NCBI GenBank assembly: GCA_015068545.1
Contig: SVKH01000080.1
Coordinates: forward strand, 1-7,430
Direction: 5' to 3'
DNA from: Oscillospiraceae bacterium
Lineage (GTDB): Bacteria; Bacillota; Clostridia; UBA1381
Length of the DNA: 7,430 bases
Part shown: positions 1 through 5,979 of the stretch, one piece after another
Layout of the letters: every line of letters begins with the position of its first letter
How positions within the stretch are numbered: position 1 is the stretch's first letter
The notes under the pieces: model-generated
Seen by the model: the letters and a program-made list of their open reading frames with translations, nothing else
Database searches by the model: none
What the model was told of the DNA's origin: nothing
Translations under genes and position numbers: made by a program

Positions 1-347
1 ATATAGAAGAAGGCGGCAGCCTTACCATTTTGGCGACAGCTTTGGTGGAAACAGGCTCCCGTATGGACGATGTAATCTTTGAGGAATTTAAAGGCACCGG
101 AAATATGGAGCTTAAACTGGACAGAACCTTGCAGGAGCGAAGAATTTTCCCTGCCATAGACCTGTTAAAATCCGGCACAAGAAGGGAAGAGGAGCTTTTG
201 ACCGGTGAGGAGGCTGAGGCTGTGTGGAAGTTAAGGAGAAGTGTGCAAAATCCATACGATACCATGGCGAAGATGCTCACCTTTATGCAGGAAACCAAGA
301 ATAATCAGGAACTGACTCAAAAAATGCTTAAATATTACAAAAACTAA
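1..347 (+). CDS. rho: Transcription termination factor Rho, C-terminal part (5' truncated by window edge)
   Basis: The reading frame enters from the left edge (first full codon at position 3) and runs to TAA at 345-347. An internal TTG at 30 is not the real start, because the frame is open and conserved before it (IEEGGSLTI). Rho is a homohexameric RNA-dependent ATPase and helicase that releases RNA polymerase from untranslated transcripts. What remains is the end of the RecA-like motor domain and the C-terminal helices. The stretches GSRMDDVIFEEFKGTGNMEL, ERRIFPAID and SGTRREE are highly characteristic. From family knowledge, the Arg of SGTR corresponds to the E. coli arginine finger R366, and the Arg before IFPAID to R353; both are present. 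The C-terminal tail after EEEL is less conserved. No terminator follows: the lacZ ribosome binding site begins directly after the stop. Identity is near certain; the N-terminal RNA-binding part lies outside the window. Confidence 0.96.
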   Translation, partial: IEEGGSLTILATALVETGSRMDDVIFEEFKGTGNMELKLDRTLQERRIFPAIDLLKSGTRREEELLTGEEAEAVWKLRRSVQNPYDTMAKMLTFMQETKNNQELTQKMLKYYKN

Positions 348-358
348 GGAGAAGATTT

Positions 359-3220
359 ATGAGAAAGTATGAAAATCCACGATGTACAAGCGAAAACCGA
401 ATGCCGCAGCGTTCCTACTATGTACCGGAAAATGATGGTGGATGCGTAATTTTAAACGGAGAATGGGATTTTAAATTTTACGAGTGTGATTATGAGGAAG
501 ATTATATAGAAAAGGAATGGGACAAGATAGATGTGCCTTCCTGCTGGCAGGCAAGAGGTTACGAATCCCCTAACTATACCAATCAGGTTTATCCGTTTTC
601 CTGCGATATGCCATATGTTCCGGACAAGAACCCTATGGGCATTTATCAGAGAACCTTTGATATCAAGGATACAAGCCGTGAGATATACATTGTCTTTGAG
701 GGCGTTTCCTCAATGCATGAGGTGTATGTAAACGGAAGCTATGTTGGTTTTTCCCAAGGAAGCCATCTGCAGTCCGAATTTTACCTTAATCCTTATATAA
801 AGGAAGGGGAAAACATCCTTACCGTAAAGGTAAGAAAGTGGTGCGCAGGAAGCTATCTGGAGGATCAGGATGCCTTCCGTTATAACGGCATATTCCGTGA
901 TGTTTACCTGCTGTCAAGACCGGTGGGACATATTAAGGATATCAGGCTTACCACCGAGGGAAACAGCATAAATGTTGAATTTGAAGGCAGTGCCAAAATC
1001 ACCCTGACGGATAGGGACGGAAACCTTATAGATAAAAAATATGCGGAAAAGTCCACAGTTTTCACTTTAGAAAACCCTGTGCTGTGGAATGCGGAAAAGC
1101 CCTATCTTTATACCCTGAGCTTTGAGTATGAGGATGAAATTATAACCCAAAGGATAGGCTTTGTTACATATAAAATAGGAGCAGACAGAGAATTTTTGGT
1201 AAACGGTGTTGAGGTAAAGCTAAAGGGTGTAAACCACCACGATACTCATCCGGTAAACGGCTGGACTGTGACAGAAAGTGAGATGCGTACCGACCTTGAG
1301 CTAATGAAAAAGCTGAACATCAATACCATCCGTACCTCCCACTATCCGACACCACCAAAGTTTGTGGATATGTGTGACGAAATGGGATTCTATGTAATGG
1401 TGGAAAATGATATAGAAACTCACGGTTTTTGCCCGCGTTATCCGGAGGATCAACGCTACGATTCCAGCAACAATCCTGAGTGGCCATGCTCAAACCCTGA
1501 CTGGAACAATGAATTTGTGGAAAGAATGATGCGCACATATAACCGTGACAAAAACCACACCTCGGTATTTGCATGGTCAGCAGGAAATGAGAGTGGCTTT
1601 GGGCAGAATCATGTGGATGCACTTTTGGCGGTAAAAGCGCAGGACAAAAACAGATTAACCCATTACGAAGGTGCAACAAGTGAGTGGCTGGACGAAGGGC
1701 ACAAGACCAGCGGAATAGCAAAACCGGAGGAATTTTTGGATTTGCACTCCCATATGTACCCTGCAATCGAGAATATTACGGAAAAATACCTAAAGGACGA
1801 GAATATCAAGCTACCATATTTCATGTGCGAATATGCCCATGCTATGGGTAACGGCCCCGGAGATATATGCGACTACTGGGATGTGATTTATCAGCACAAA
1901 AACTTTATCGGCGGCTGTGTATGGGAATGGATTGACCATACCGTTTTAGTAAACGGTGTGCCAAAGTACGGCGGAGACTTTGAGGGCGAAGTGACGCATG
2001 ACGGAAACTTCTGCTGTGACGGTATGCTGTTCTATGATAAGACCTTCAAGGCAGGCACATACGAGATTAAGGCGGCATATCAGTACATGAGGTGCCAGCT
2101 TGAGGGAAGCAGAATTAAAGTAACTAACCTATACGATTTTACAAACCTTAATGAATACACCTTTAAGTATGAGGTTAAGGTGGACGGAAAAACTGTTTCG
2201 GTTAGCGAAAAGGTTTTAGATATTGAGCCTAAGGCGTCAACCTATCTGGATATTGACCTTCCTAAGGAATGTGAGCTAGGTGCGTATGTTCACTGCTATC
2301 TGTATGACGGTGACTACATTGTTGCGCAAAAGCAGCTTGAAATCCCTGCCGGTGTAATCCCTGCGGAAAAATCACAGGAGCTTGCAAATGTGGAGGAAAA
2401 TGCCCACTATATCATATTCAGCGGAGATAATTTCAGGTACACAATATCAAAGGATATGGGAACCTTCGTAAGCATGGTTAAAAATGGGGAAGAACAGCTT
2501 TTGGAGCCGGTAAAGATAACTCTTTGGCGAGCGCTTACCGATAATGATAATGTCCTTAAGGATAAATGGGAATGGCAAAATCCGTACCTGTCGGAAAACT
2601 TCAATAAGGTTTTGAATAAGACCTATTCCTGCGTGCTTGATGGCGGATGTGTAACGGTTTGCGGTAGTATTTGCGCTGTATCAAGAGTGCCGGCGGTTAA
2701 GTTCACCGCGAAATACACTGTGTTTGCAGATGGCAGGATAGATGTTGTTTTTGACGGAAATGTAAGAGAAAACTGCATCTGGTTGCCAAGACTGGGCTAC
2801 GAATTTAAGACACCTTACGAAAACGACAAGTTCAGATACTTCGGCATGGGCAAGCTGGAAAGCTATTGCGATATGAACCATTGGGCGATGATAGATTGGT
2901 ACGAAAGTGATGCGGACAGTGAGTATGTACCGTATATAAGACCGCAGGAGCATGGTAACCATACCCGTACTAAAGTGCTTGAAATGAGAGACGGACTGTG
3001 CTTTGAAAGCGAAAATGGCTTTGATATGAATGTATCTCATATTGATTCTCTTGCTCTTCATAAAGCACGTCATCAGGATGAGATTGTAAAGTCCAACGGA
3101 ACTATCATCCGTATAGATTATAAAAATTCCGGCGTAGGCTCTGCAGCCTGCGGACCGGCACTTGCACCAAAGTACCGTTTGGATGACAAGGAAATTCACT
3201 TTAAATTCAGCATAAGATAA
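359..3220 (+). CDS. lacZ: Beta-galactosidase, glycoside hydrolase family 2 (LacZ type)
   Basis: A 953-residue enzyme, close to the usual ~1000 of long LacZ proteins, that hydrolyses lactose and related beta-galactosides to galactose plus glucose or aglycone. It has no signal peptide, so it should act in the cytoplasm. Rough layout: GH2 sugar-binding jelly roll (25-185) with YTNQVYPF (N75, like E. coli N102) and SYLEDQD (D171, like D201); Ig-like domain (190-270); TIM barrel (270-565); a linking beta domain (575-670); and the large C-terminal beta-sandwich (690-950) with the RPQEHGN segment. Catalytic motifs are intact: acid/base E411 in WSAGNES and nucleophile E491 in CEYAHAMGN, with SHYP and ETHG also present. 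The ATG at 359 follows GGAG by seven bases, and the protein starts in the usual place for this family (ENPRCTSENRMPQR). It lies 11 bases after rho and 14 before galT. True substrate preference cannot be read from sequence. Confidence 0.95.
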   Translation: MRKYENPRCTSENRMPQRSYYVPENDGGCVILNGEWDFKFYECDYEEDYIEKEWDKIDVPSCWQARGYESPNYTNQVYPFSCDMPYVPDKNPMGIYQRTFDIKDTSREIYIVFEGVSSMHEVYVNGSYVGFSQGSHLQSEFYLNPYIKEGENILTVKVRKWCAGSYLEDQDAFRYNGIFRDVYLLSRPVGHIKDIRLTTEGNSINVEFEGSAKITLTDRDGNLIDKKYAEKSTVFTLENPVLWNAEKPYLYTLSFEYEDEIITQRIGFVTYKIGADREFLVNGVEVKLKGVNHHDTHPVNGWTVTESEMRTDLELMKKLNINTIRTSHYPTPPKFVDMCDEMGFYVMVENDIETHGFCPRYPEDQRYDSSNNPEWPCSNPDWNNEFVERMMRTYNRDKNHTSVFAWSAGNESGFGQNHVDALLAVKAQDKNRLTHYEGATSEWLDEGHKTSGIAKPEEFLDLHSHMYPAIENITEKYLKDENIKLPYFMCEYAHAMGNGPGDICDYWDVIYQHKNFIGGCVWEWIDHTVLVNGVPKYGGDFEGEVTHDGNFCCDGMLFYDKTFKAGTYEIKAAYQYMRCQLEGSRIKVTNLYDFTNLNEYTFKYEVKVDGKTVSVSEKVLDIEPKASTYLDIDLPKECELGAYVHCYLYDGDYIVAQKQLEIPAGVIPAEKSQELANVEENAHYIIFSGDNFRYTISKDMGTFVSMVKNGEEQLLEPVKITLWRALTDNDNVLKDKWEWQNPYLSENFNKVLNKTYSCVLDGGCVTVCGSICAVSRVPAVKFTAKYTVFADGRIDVVFDGNVRENCIWLPRLGYEFKTPYENDKFRYFGMGKLESYCDMNHWAMIDWYESDADSEYVPYIRPQEHGNHTRTKVLEMRDGLCFESENGFDMNVSHIDSLALHKARHQDEIVKSNGTIIRIDYKNSGVGSAACGPALAPKYRLDDKEIHFKFSIR

Positions 3221-3234
3221 GGAGTACATAAACT

Positions 3235-4614
3235 ATGAAGGAACATTTATCAGCACTACTTGACTATGCCTACGAAAGAGGTATGATAGGAAAGCTTGAC
3301 GAAAGTTACGCGGTAAACAAAATTCTTGCGTTAATCGGCGGAGATGACTTTGAGTGGACAGAGCATCGTGAATTTGCCAACATAGACGAAATTCTGGCAG
3401 GACTTTTGGACTTTGCAGCGCAAAACGGTAAGCTGGAGGATAACACCATTACCTATCGTGATATTTTGGCGGCAGAGATTATGGATAATTTTACACCGCG
3501 TCCCGGTGAATTGGTGGAAAAATTCTTTAAAAAGTACGAAAATTCACCGGTAGAAGCTACCGACTATTTCTATGCTCTTTCTCAGGATAATAACTATATC
3601 ATGACCGAAAGAATCAAGAAAAATATCATATGGAAGACTATGACAAAGTATGGCGAAATTGATATTACTATCAATCTTTCCAAGCCGGAAAAGGATCCAA
3701 AGGAGATTGCAAAGGCAAAGACTATGAAGCAATCCGGCTATCCAAAGTGCCTGCTTTGCAAGGAAAATGTGGGAATCAGAGGTAACGCAAGCCATCCTGC
3801 AAGAACAAATCATAGAATTATTCCACTTACTCTGGCAGGAGAGGAATGGTTCTTCCAGTATTCTCCGTATGTGTACTATAATGAGCATTGTATAGGTCTT
3901 TCCGGCGAGCATACACCAATGAAGATAGACCGAAAAACCTTCCAAAGACTATTGGATTTTGTAACAATTTTCCCCCACTATTTCATCGGTTCAAATTCCG
4001 ACCTGCCGATAGTAGGTGGCTCTATCCTTACGCATAATCACTTCCAAGGCGGAAATTACGAGTTCACTATGGCGAAGCAGCCTATCAAGAAGGAATTTAC
4101 CTTTGCAGGCTTTGAGGATGTGCGTGCAGGTATAGTAGACTGGGCGCTTTCCACAATCCGTCTTATCAGTGAGGATAAGGAAAAGCTTTGCGATCTTGGC
4201 GAAAAGATTTTAAACGTATGGCGTGAGTATTCCGACGAGGAAAATGACATCATAGCCTACACAGATCAGCTTCATAACACAGTGACATCTATCGCAAGAA
4301 AGCGTGATGGCAAGTACGAGCTTGACCTGATTCTGAGAAATAACAGAACAAGCAGCGAGCATCCTGACGGTATTTTCCATGCCCACAGCGAATACCACCA
4401 TATCAAAAAGGAAGGTATAGGACTTATCGAGGCTATGGGACTTGCGGTTCTTCCGCCGAGACTTTTGGAGCAGTTCCCGAATATGGACGATGCAAAAAAG
4501 AAGGAAATTGGCGAAATCTTTGCAAAAATTCTTGAAAACTGCGGTGTGTTTAAGGATACCGAAAAGGGCATGAACGGTTTTGTAAGGTTTATGGAAACGG
4601 TAAACGGTAAGTAA
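3235..4614 (+). CDS. galT: UDP-glucose--hexose-1-phosphate uridylyltransferase (GalT, class II)
   Basis: GalT swaps galactose-1-phosphate with UDP-glucose to give UDP-galactose and glucose-1-phosphate in the Leloir pathway, through a uridylylated histidine. The 459-residue protein belongs to the Firmicutes-type class, not the shorter E. coli type. Class hallmarks seen are ITINLSKPEKDPK (about 144-156), CLLCKEN (C172, C175), ASHPARTNHRIIPL, GGSILTHNHFQGG and the late HSEYHHIKKEGIGLIEAMGL. H267 and H269 in HNHFQ correspond to the active-site HxH of the superfamily, the second being the expected nucleophile. At 459 residues it is slightly shorter than the ~490-500 I recall as common for the class, without an evident lost motif. 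AAGGAG overlapping the lacZ stop supports the ATG at 3235. The coupling to lacZ fits lactose or galactoside use; galK and galE must be elsewhere. No internal promoter was seen. Confidence 0.95.
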   Translation: MKEHLSALLDYAYERGMIGKLDESYAVNKILALIGGDDFEWTEHREFANIDEILAGLLDFAAQNGKLEDNTITYRDILAAEIMDNFTPRPGELVEKFFKKYENSPVEATDYFYALSQDNNYIMTERIKKNIIWKTMTKYGEIDITINLSKPEKDPKEIAKAKTMKQSGYPKCLLCKENVGIRGNASHPARTNHRIIPLTLAGEEWFFQYSPYVYYNEHCIGLSGEHTPMKIDRKTFQRLLDFVTIFPHYFIGSNSDLPIVGGSILTHNHFQGGNYEFTMAKQPIKKEFTFAGFEDVRAGIVDWALSTIRLISEDKEKLCDLGEKILNVWREYSDEENDIIAYTDQLHNTVTSIARKRDGKYELDLILRNNRTSSEHPDGIFHAHSEYHHIKKEGIGLIEAMGLAVLPPRLLEQFPNMDDAKKKEIGEIFAKILENCGVFKDTEKGMNGFVRFMETVNGK

Positions 4615-4633
4615 TTTTAATAATGTAATAATA

Positions 4634-4662
4634 GGGCAAGGTGTGGATTTCATGCCTTGCCT
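4634..4662 (+). terminator. Hairpin after galT, weak intrinsic terminator candidate
   Basis: GGCAAGGTGTG (4635-4645) pairs with CATGCCTTGCC (4651-4661) around a five-base loop. The stem is 11 pairs, two of them G-U, with one more possible G-U pair at its base. It lies 20 bases after the galT stop, the right place for a terminator. The downstream sequence (TGAAATTTA) is a poor U tract, so it may instead be a 3'-end stabiliser or an inefficient terminator. Confidence 0.5.
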
Positions 4663-4663
4663 G

Positions 4664-4831
4664 AAATTTATCCGAAAATACCATAAAAAAGTTATACCAA
4701 AGCCGTTTGAAATGTTGCAGTAAACCGCATAGGTAAGCCAAAAACCGGTATAAATAAAATTTTAAAAAAATTAAAGCTTTGTATAAAATGAAAGAAAAAC
4801 GGAGAAAAATCGAGGAAAATGGTGTGTAAAT
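4664..4831. other. Non-coding stretch between galT and the tRNA promoter
   Basis: AT-rich spacer with A and T runs around 4755-4815. I see no open frame with a ribosome binding site on either strand; the long - strand frame across it (4589-4903) has no family features and runs into galT antisense. There is no tRNA-like fold and no repeat beyond short A tracts. The A tracts just upstream of the tRNA promoter could act as an UP-element-like or bent region, which is inference only. Confidence 0.4.
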
Positions 4832-4845
4832 GGCTGTAAACAGCC
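4832..4845. promoter_or_regulatory. 14-bp palindrome just upstream of the tRNA promoter
   Basis: GGCTGT-AA-ACAGCC is a perfect inverted repeat whose right end is 10 bases before the -35 box. The position would suit a regulator binding upstream of the -35, and the form resembles a dimeric operator. A 6+6 palindrome can arise by chance, and I recognise no regulator for it. Confidence 0.25.
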
Positions 4846-4855
4846 GTAATCGGTT

Positions 4856-4884
4856 TTGACATAAAGGGGAAGATGTGTTATTAT
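4856..4884 (+). promoter_or_regulatory. Sigma-A-type promoter of the tRNA operon
   Basis: TTGACA (4856-4861, perfect -35) is followed by exactly 17 bases and then TATTAT (4879-4884). TGT sits directly before the -10, giving an extended -10 element. A start site near 4891 would give a leader of about 35 bases before tRNA-Pro. This is the strongest promoter in the window and fits a stable RNA operon. Confidence 0.85.
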
Positions 4885-4890
4885 ATACAA

Positions 4891-4917
4891 GTCGCTGACA
4901 CAAGAGCGTTAGCGGAC
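4891..4917 (+). other. Hairpin in the tRNA operon leader
   Basis: GTCGCTGA (4891-4898) pairs with TTAGC-G-GAC (4909-4917), an eight-pair stem with one bulged G and a ten-base loop. It begins at the predicted transcription start and ends nine bases before tRNA-Pro. It may be a structured 5' leader removed by RNase P processing; no known regulatory RNA is recognised. Confidence 0.35.
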
Positions 4918-4925
4918 CGAAGTAT

Positions 4926-5002
4926 CGGGATGTAGCGCAGTTTGGTAGCGCATCTGGTTTGGGACCAGAGGGCCGCAGGTTCGAATCCTGTCATCCCGAC
5001 CA
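4926..5002 (+). tRNA. tRNA-Pro (anticodon TGG)
   Basis: A complete cloverleaf of 77 bases including an encoded CCA. The acceptor stem CGGGATG/CATCCCG is fully paired, with discriminator A. The D stem is GCGC/GCGC with GG in the loop. The anticodon stem TCTGG/CCAGA holds loop TT-TGG-GA, with the anticodon at 4960-4962. The T stem GCAGG/CCTGT carries loop TTCGAAT. It reads CCA codons and, by wobble modification, others of the proline box. First gene of the operon; no irregular base seen. Confidence 0.97.
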
Positions 5003-5023
5003 GAAATTTTTTCAAAAAATTTC
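5003..5023 (+). repeat. AT-rich perfect inverted repeat in the Pro-Val spacer
   Basis: Right after the CCA of tRNA-Pro, GAAATTTTT pairs with AAAAATTTC across a three-base loop (nine pairs, eight of them A-T or T-A apart from the closing G-C). It fills most of the 27-base spacer. In the transcript it could mark a processing site for the 3' end of tRNA-Pro or act as a weak pause hairpin. It is not a conventional terminator, as the stem lacks a GC core. Confidence 0.55.
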
Positions 5024-5029
5024 AAAAAT

Positions 5030-5105
5030 GGGAGTATAGCTCAGCTGGGAGAGCGTCTGCCTTACAAGCAGGATGTCACAGGTGCGAGCCCTGTTACTCC
5101 CACCA
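5030..5105 (+). tRNA. tRNA-Val (anticodon TAC), with an unusual T loop
   Basis: A 76-base gene with encoded CCA. The acceptor stem GGGAGTA/TACTCCC is fully paired, with discriminator A. The D stem is GCTC/GAGC with GGG in the loop. The anticodon stem TCTGC/GCAGG (one T-G pair) holds loop CT-TAC-AA, with the anticodon at 5063-5065. The T stem ACAGG/CCTGT is fully paired. The T loop is TGCGAGC instead of the near-universal TTCGAGC, so position 55 (5084) is G where U, modified to pseudouridine, is expected. Everything else is a normal elongator tRNA-Val. Confidence 0.95.
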
Positions 5106-5110
5106 TAAAT

Positions 5111-5186
5111 GCTGGTGTAGCTCAATAGGTAGAGCAGCTGATTTGTAATCAGCAGGTCGCGGGTTCGAGTCCCATCACCAGCTCCA
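5111..5186 (+). tRNA. tRNA-Thr (anticodon TGT)
   Basis: A 76-base gene with encoded CCA, five bases after tRNA-Val. The acceptor stem GCTGGTG/CACCAGC is fully paired, with discriminator T. The D stem is GCTC/GAGC. The anticodon stem GCTGA/TCAGC holds loop TT-TGT-AA, with the anticodon at 5144-5146. The T loop is TTCGAGT. The T stem GCGGG/CCCAT has a G-T pair and one C-A mismatch (5160 with 5174, tRNA positions 50 and 64). It reads ACA and neighbouring threonine codons. Confidence 0.95.
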
Positions 5187-5192
5187 ACAAAT

Positions 5193-5215
5193 AGGGTAAG
5201 CTTATAGCTTACCCT
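5193..5215 (+). repeat. Perfect hairpin in the Thr-Tyr spacer
   Basis: AGGGTAAGCT pairs perfectly with AGCTTACCCT across TAT (ten pairs). It occupies most of the 36-base spacer between tRNA-Thr and tRNA-Tyr. The sequence after it is TATATATGGG, not a U tract, so full termination is unlikely. A processing or partial-attenuation hairpin separating tRNA-Tyr from the first three tRNAs is more likely. Confidence 0.6.
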
Positions 5216-5222
5216 TATATAT

Positions 5223-5307
5223 GGGAGAGTTCCCGAGTGGCCAAAGGGGACAGACTGTAAATCTGCTGCTTGTAGCTTCGGTGGTTCGAATCCGCCCTCT
5301 CCCACCA
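5223..5307 (+). tRNA. tRNA-Tyr (anticodon GTA)
   Basis: An 85-base class II tRNA with encoded CCA. The acceptor stem GGGAGAG/CTCTCCC is fully paired, with discriminator A. The D arm is CCC/GGG. The anticodon loop CT-GTA-AA has its anticodon at 5257-5259. A long variable arm (GCT-TGT-AGC core) is followed by T stem GGTGG/CCGCC with loop TTCGAAT. The anticodon stem ACAGA/TCTGC has an A-C mismatch at its outermost pair (positions 27 and 43; 5250 and 5266), otherwise the typical bacterial tRNA-Tyr stem. It is the last gene of the operon, directly followed by the terminator. Confidence 0.95.
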
Positions 5308-5349
5308 AAGAAGAAGCGTAATTTTGATACAAAATTACGCTTCTTTTTT
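5308..5349 (+). terminator. Intrinsic terminator of the tRNA operon
   Basis: AAGAAGCGTAATTTTG (5311-5326) pairs perfectly with CAAAATTACGCTTCTT (5330-5345) across a three-base loop: 16 pairs, extendable at the base through a G-U and two A-U pairs into the U tract (5344-5349). It starts immediately after the CCA of tRNA-Tyr. This is a textbook rho-independent terminator. Confidence 0.92.
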
Positions 5350-5388
5350 ATGCTTGAAAACAATGTATTATGGGACTTCCTCAAAAGA

Positions 5389-5478
5389 AGAAAAGTTCCA
5401 TTGTGATTTTTTGAGTGTTTATTAGAGAGTGATTTTAGTCATCATACACTTTTTCTCGATTTACAATGAAACTTTTCT
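5389..5478. repeat. 90-bp imperfect inverted repeat (possible structured RNA or element remnant)
   Basis: The left arm 5389-5406 (core AGAAAAGTT-C-CATTGTGA) pairs with the right arm 5461-5478 (TTACAATGAAACTTTTCT), with 17 of 18 positions pairing, one of them G-U. Further short pairings inside, GAG 5413-5415 with CTC 5455-5457 or AGTGT 5414-5418 with ACACT 5446-5450, could extend the structure. It lies between the tRNA operon terminator and the terminator of the - strand genes, with no coding frame supported on either strand. It could be a folded RNA, a terminal-repeat remnant of a small mobile element, or a spacer palindrome. I recognise no family. Confidence 0.5.
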
Positions 5479-5485
5479 CTAAATT

Positions 5486-5530
5486 AAAATGCAACGCTTT
5501 AACAAGAAATTTGTAAAAGCGTTGCATTTT
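5486..5530 (-). terminator. Terminator of the small-gene cluster (bidirectional form)
   Basis: AAAATGCAACGCTTT (5486-5500) pairs perfectly with AAAGCGTTGCATTTT (5516-5530): 15 pairs with a GC-containing core and a loop that has its own ACAA/TTGT pairing. T runs stand on both sides. On the - strand it lies 17 bases after the stop of the gene at 5547-5750, so it serves that transcript. It could also stop readthrough from the tRNA side. Confidence 0.85.
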
Positions 5531-5546
5531 TATCTTATTTCATCGT

Positions 5547-5750
5547 TTAGTCATCGATCCTGTCACCTGATGAATCGTAATCCACCCCATCAATGGTGGT
5601 ACCTATATAATTGCCACTGTAATCGTAATGGTCTGTACCGAAATCTGAATCTTTATCCTGACGAATAAAGTCTCCATACTGGTCACTTACAATATCCATT
5701 ACACCATCCTGTGTGTGCTGTTCTCCGGGTTCATAAAAATAATTACTCAT
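5547..5750 (-). CDS. 67-residue acidic protein with aromatic-Asp-Ser-Gly repeats
   Basis: Function unknown. It is a real gene by context: an ATG preceded by AAAGGAG seven to eight bases upstream, a good terminator 17 bases after the stop, and a candidate promoter upstream. The protein is very acidic (15 Asp and 2 Glu against 1 Lys and 2 Arg), with no signal peptide, membrane segment or cysteine. Three copies of a short pattern stand out: SDQYGDFI (22-29), YDYSGNYIG (42-50) and YDSSGDRID (58-66), their glycines 20 and 16 residues apart. The same pattern, in a protein of exactly the same length, is encoded at 7094-7297, so the two look like diverged paralogs. The pattern recalls in form the YD-type repeats of much larger RHS proteins, but this is only a resemblance. 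It is last in the - strand set, beyond a 229-base gap after the kinase-like gene. Confidence 0.75.
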   Translation of the reverse strand: MSNYFYEPGEQHTQDGVMDIVSDQYGDFIRQDKDSDFGTDHYDYSGNYIGTTIDGVDYDSSGDRIDD

Positions 5751-5792
5751 AATAAAATCTCCTTTTAAGTTTAAATTAAATTTTAATAAATA

Positions 5793-5846
5793 CTACTTGT
5801 TACGCACACGGCTTATTAGTGCTTTTGCCGCTATCTCCTCCTGACA
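5793..5846 (-). pseudogene. Possible coding remnant or short leader ORF in a GC-richer patch
   Basis: On the - strand a 17-codon frame bounded by TAA upstream and TAG downstream reads CQEEIAAKALISRVRNK, which resembles the charged helical end of an ordinary protein. It has no start codon. Its bases are about half G+C (25 of 51) while both flanks are strongly AT-rich. It may be the 3' scrap of a lost gene, or simply the transcribed leader of the gene at 5547-5750, because the candidate -10 box overlaps its upstream edge. Too short for a firm call. Confidence 0.2.
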
Positions 5847-5874
5847 TTATAAATCATATCACATACTCTATAAA
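5846..5874 (-). promoter_or_regulatory. Candidate promoter of the gene at 5547-5750
   Basis: On the - strand a perfect TATAAT (5846-5851) is preceded, with a 17-base spacer, by TTTATA (5869-5874), which matches four of six -35 positions. A start near 5838 would give an 88-base leader containing the GC-richer patch and ending in the AAAGGAG site. A perfect -10 can occur by chance in AT-rich sequence. Confidence 0.4.
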
Positions 5875-5923
5875 CAATCATTTGACGAAAATACAAATTT
5901 GAAATTTTTTTAGATATTTATAA

Positions 5924-5969
5924 TAAAAATATAATAATTTCATTATTGCGAACTAATATTATATTTTTA
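5924..5969 (-). terminator. AT-only hairpin after the guanylate kinase-like gene
   Basis: TAAAAATATAATA (5924-5936) is a perfect inverted repeat of TATTATATTTTTA (5957-5969), with a 20-base loop, starting 11 bases past the stop of the kinase-like gene. Read on the - strand, T runs fall at the end of the stem. All thirteen pairs are A-T, so it is a weak terminator at best and may be an accident of base composition. Confidence 0.3.
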
Positions 5970-5979
5970 ACTTGTGTTA

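Noticed and set aside
1320..1766. Long - strand frames inside lacZ (also 2681-3229) and inside galT (3544-3945, 4210-4653)
   Set aside because: Shadows of strongly conserved + strand enzymes; no start signals and no family features.
4942..5148. + strand frame running through tRNA-Pro, tRNA-Val and tRNA-Thr
   Set aside because: It overlaps three complete tRNA genes and has no independent coding evidence.
5012..5384. Open frames antisense to the tRNA genes (containing phrases such as GAGDGTRTRDLL and GGRGRIRTTEA)
   Set aside because: These are the familiar false proteins produced by reading tRNA genes backwards; the cloverleafs on the + strand fully explain the sequence.
5221..5406. + strand frame through tRNA-Tyr and its terminator, with an 18-codon ATG frame at 5350-5406
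   Set aside because: It lies across a tRNA and a terminator hairpin, has no ribosome binding site before the ATG, and the end is inside the 90-bp inverted repeat.
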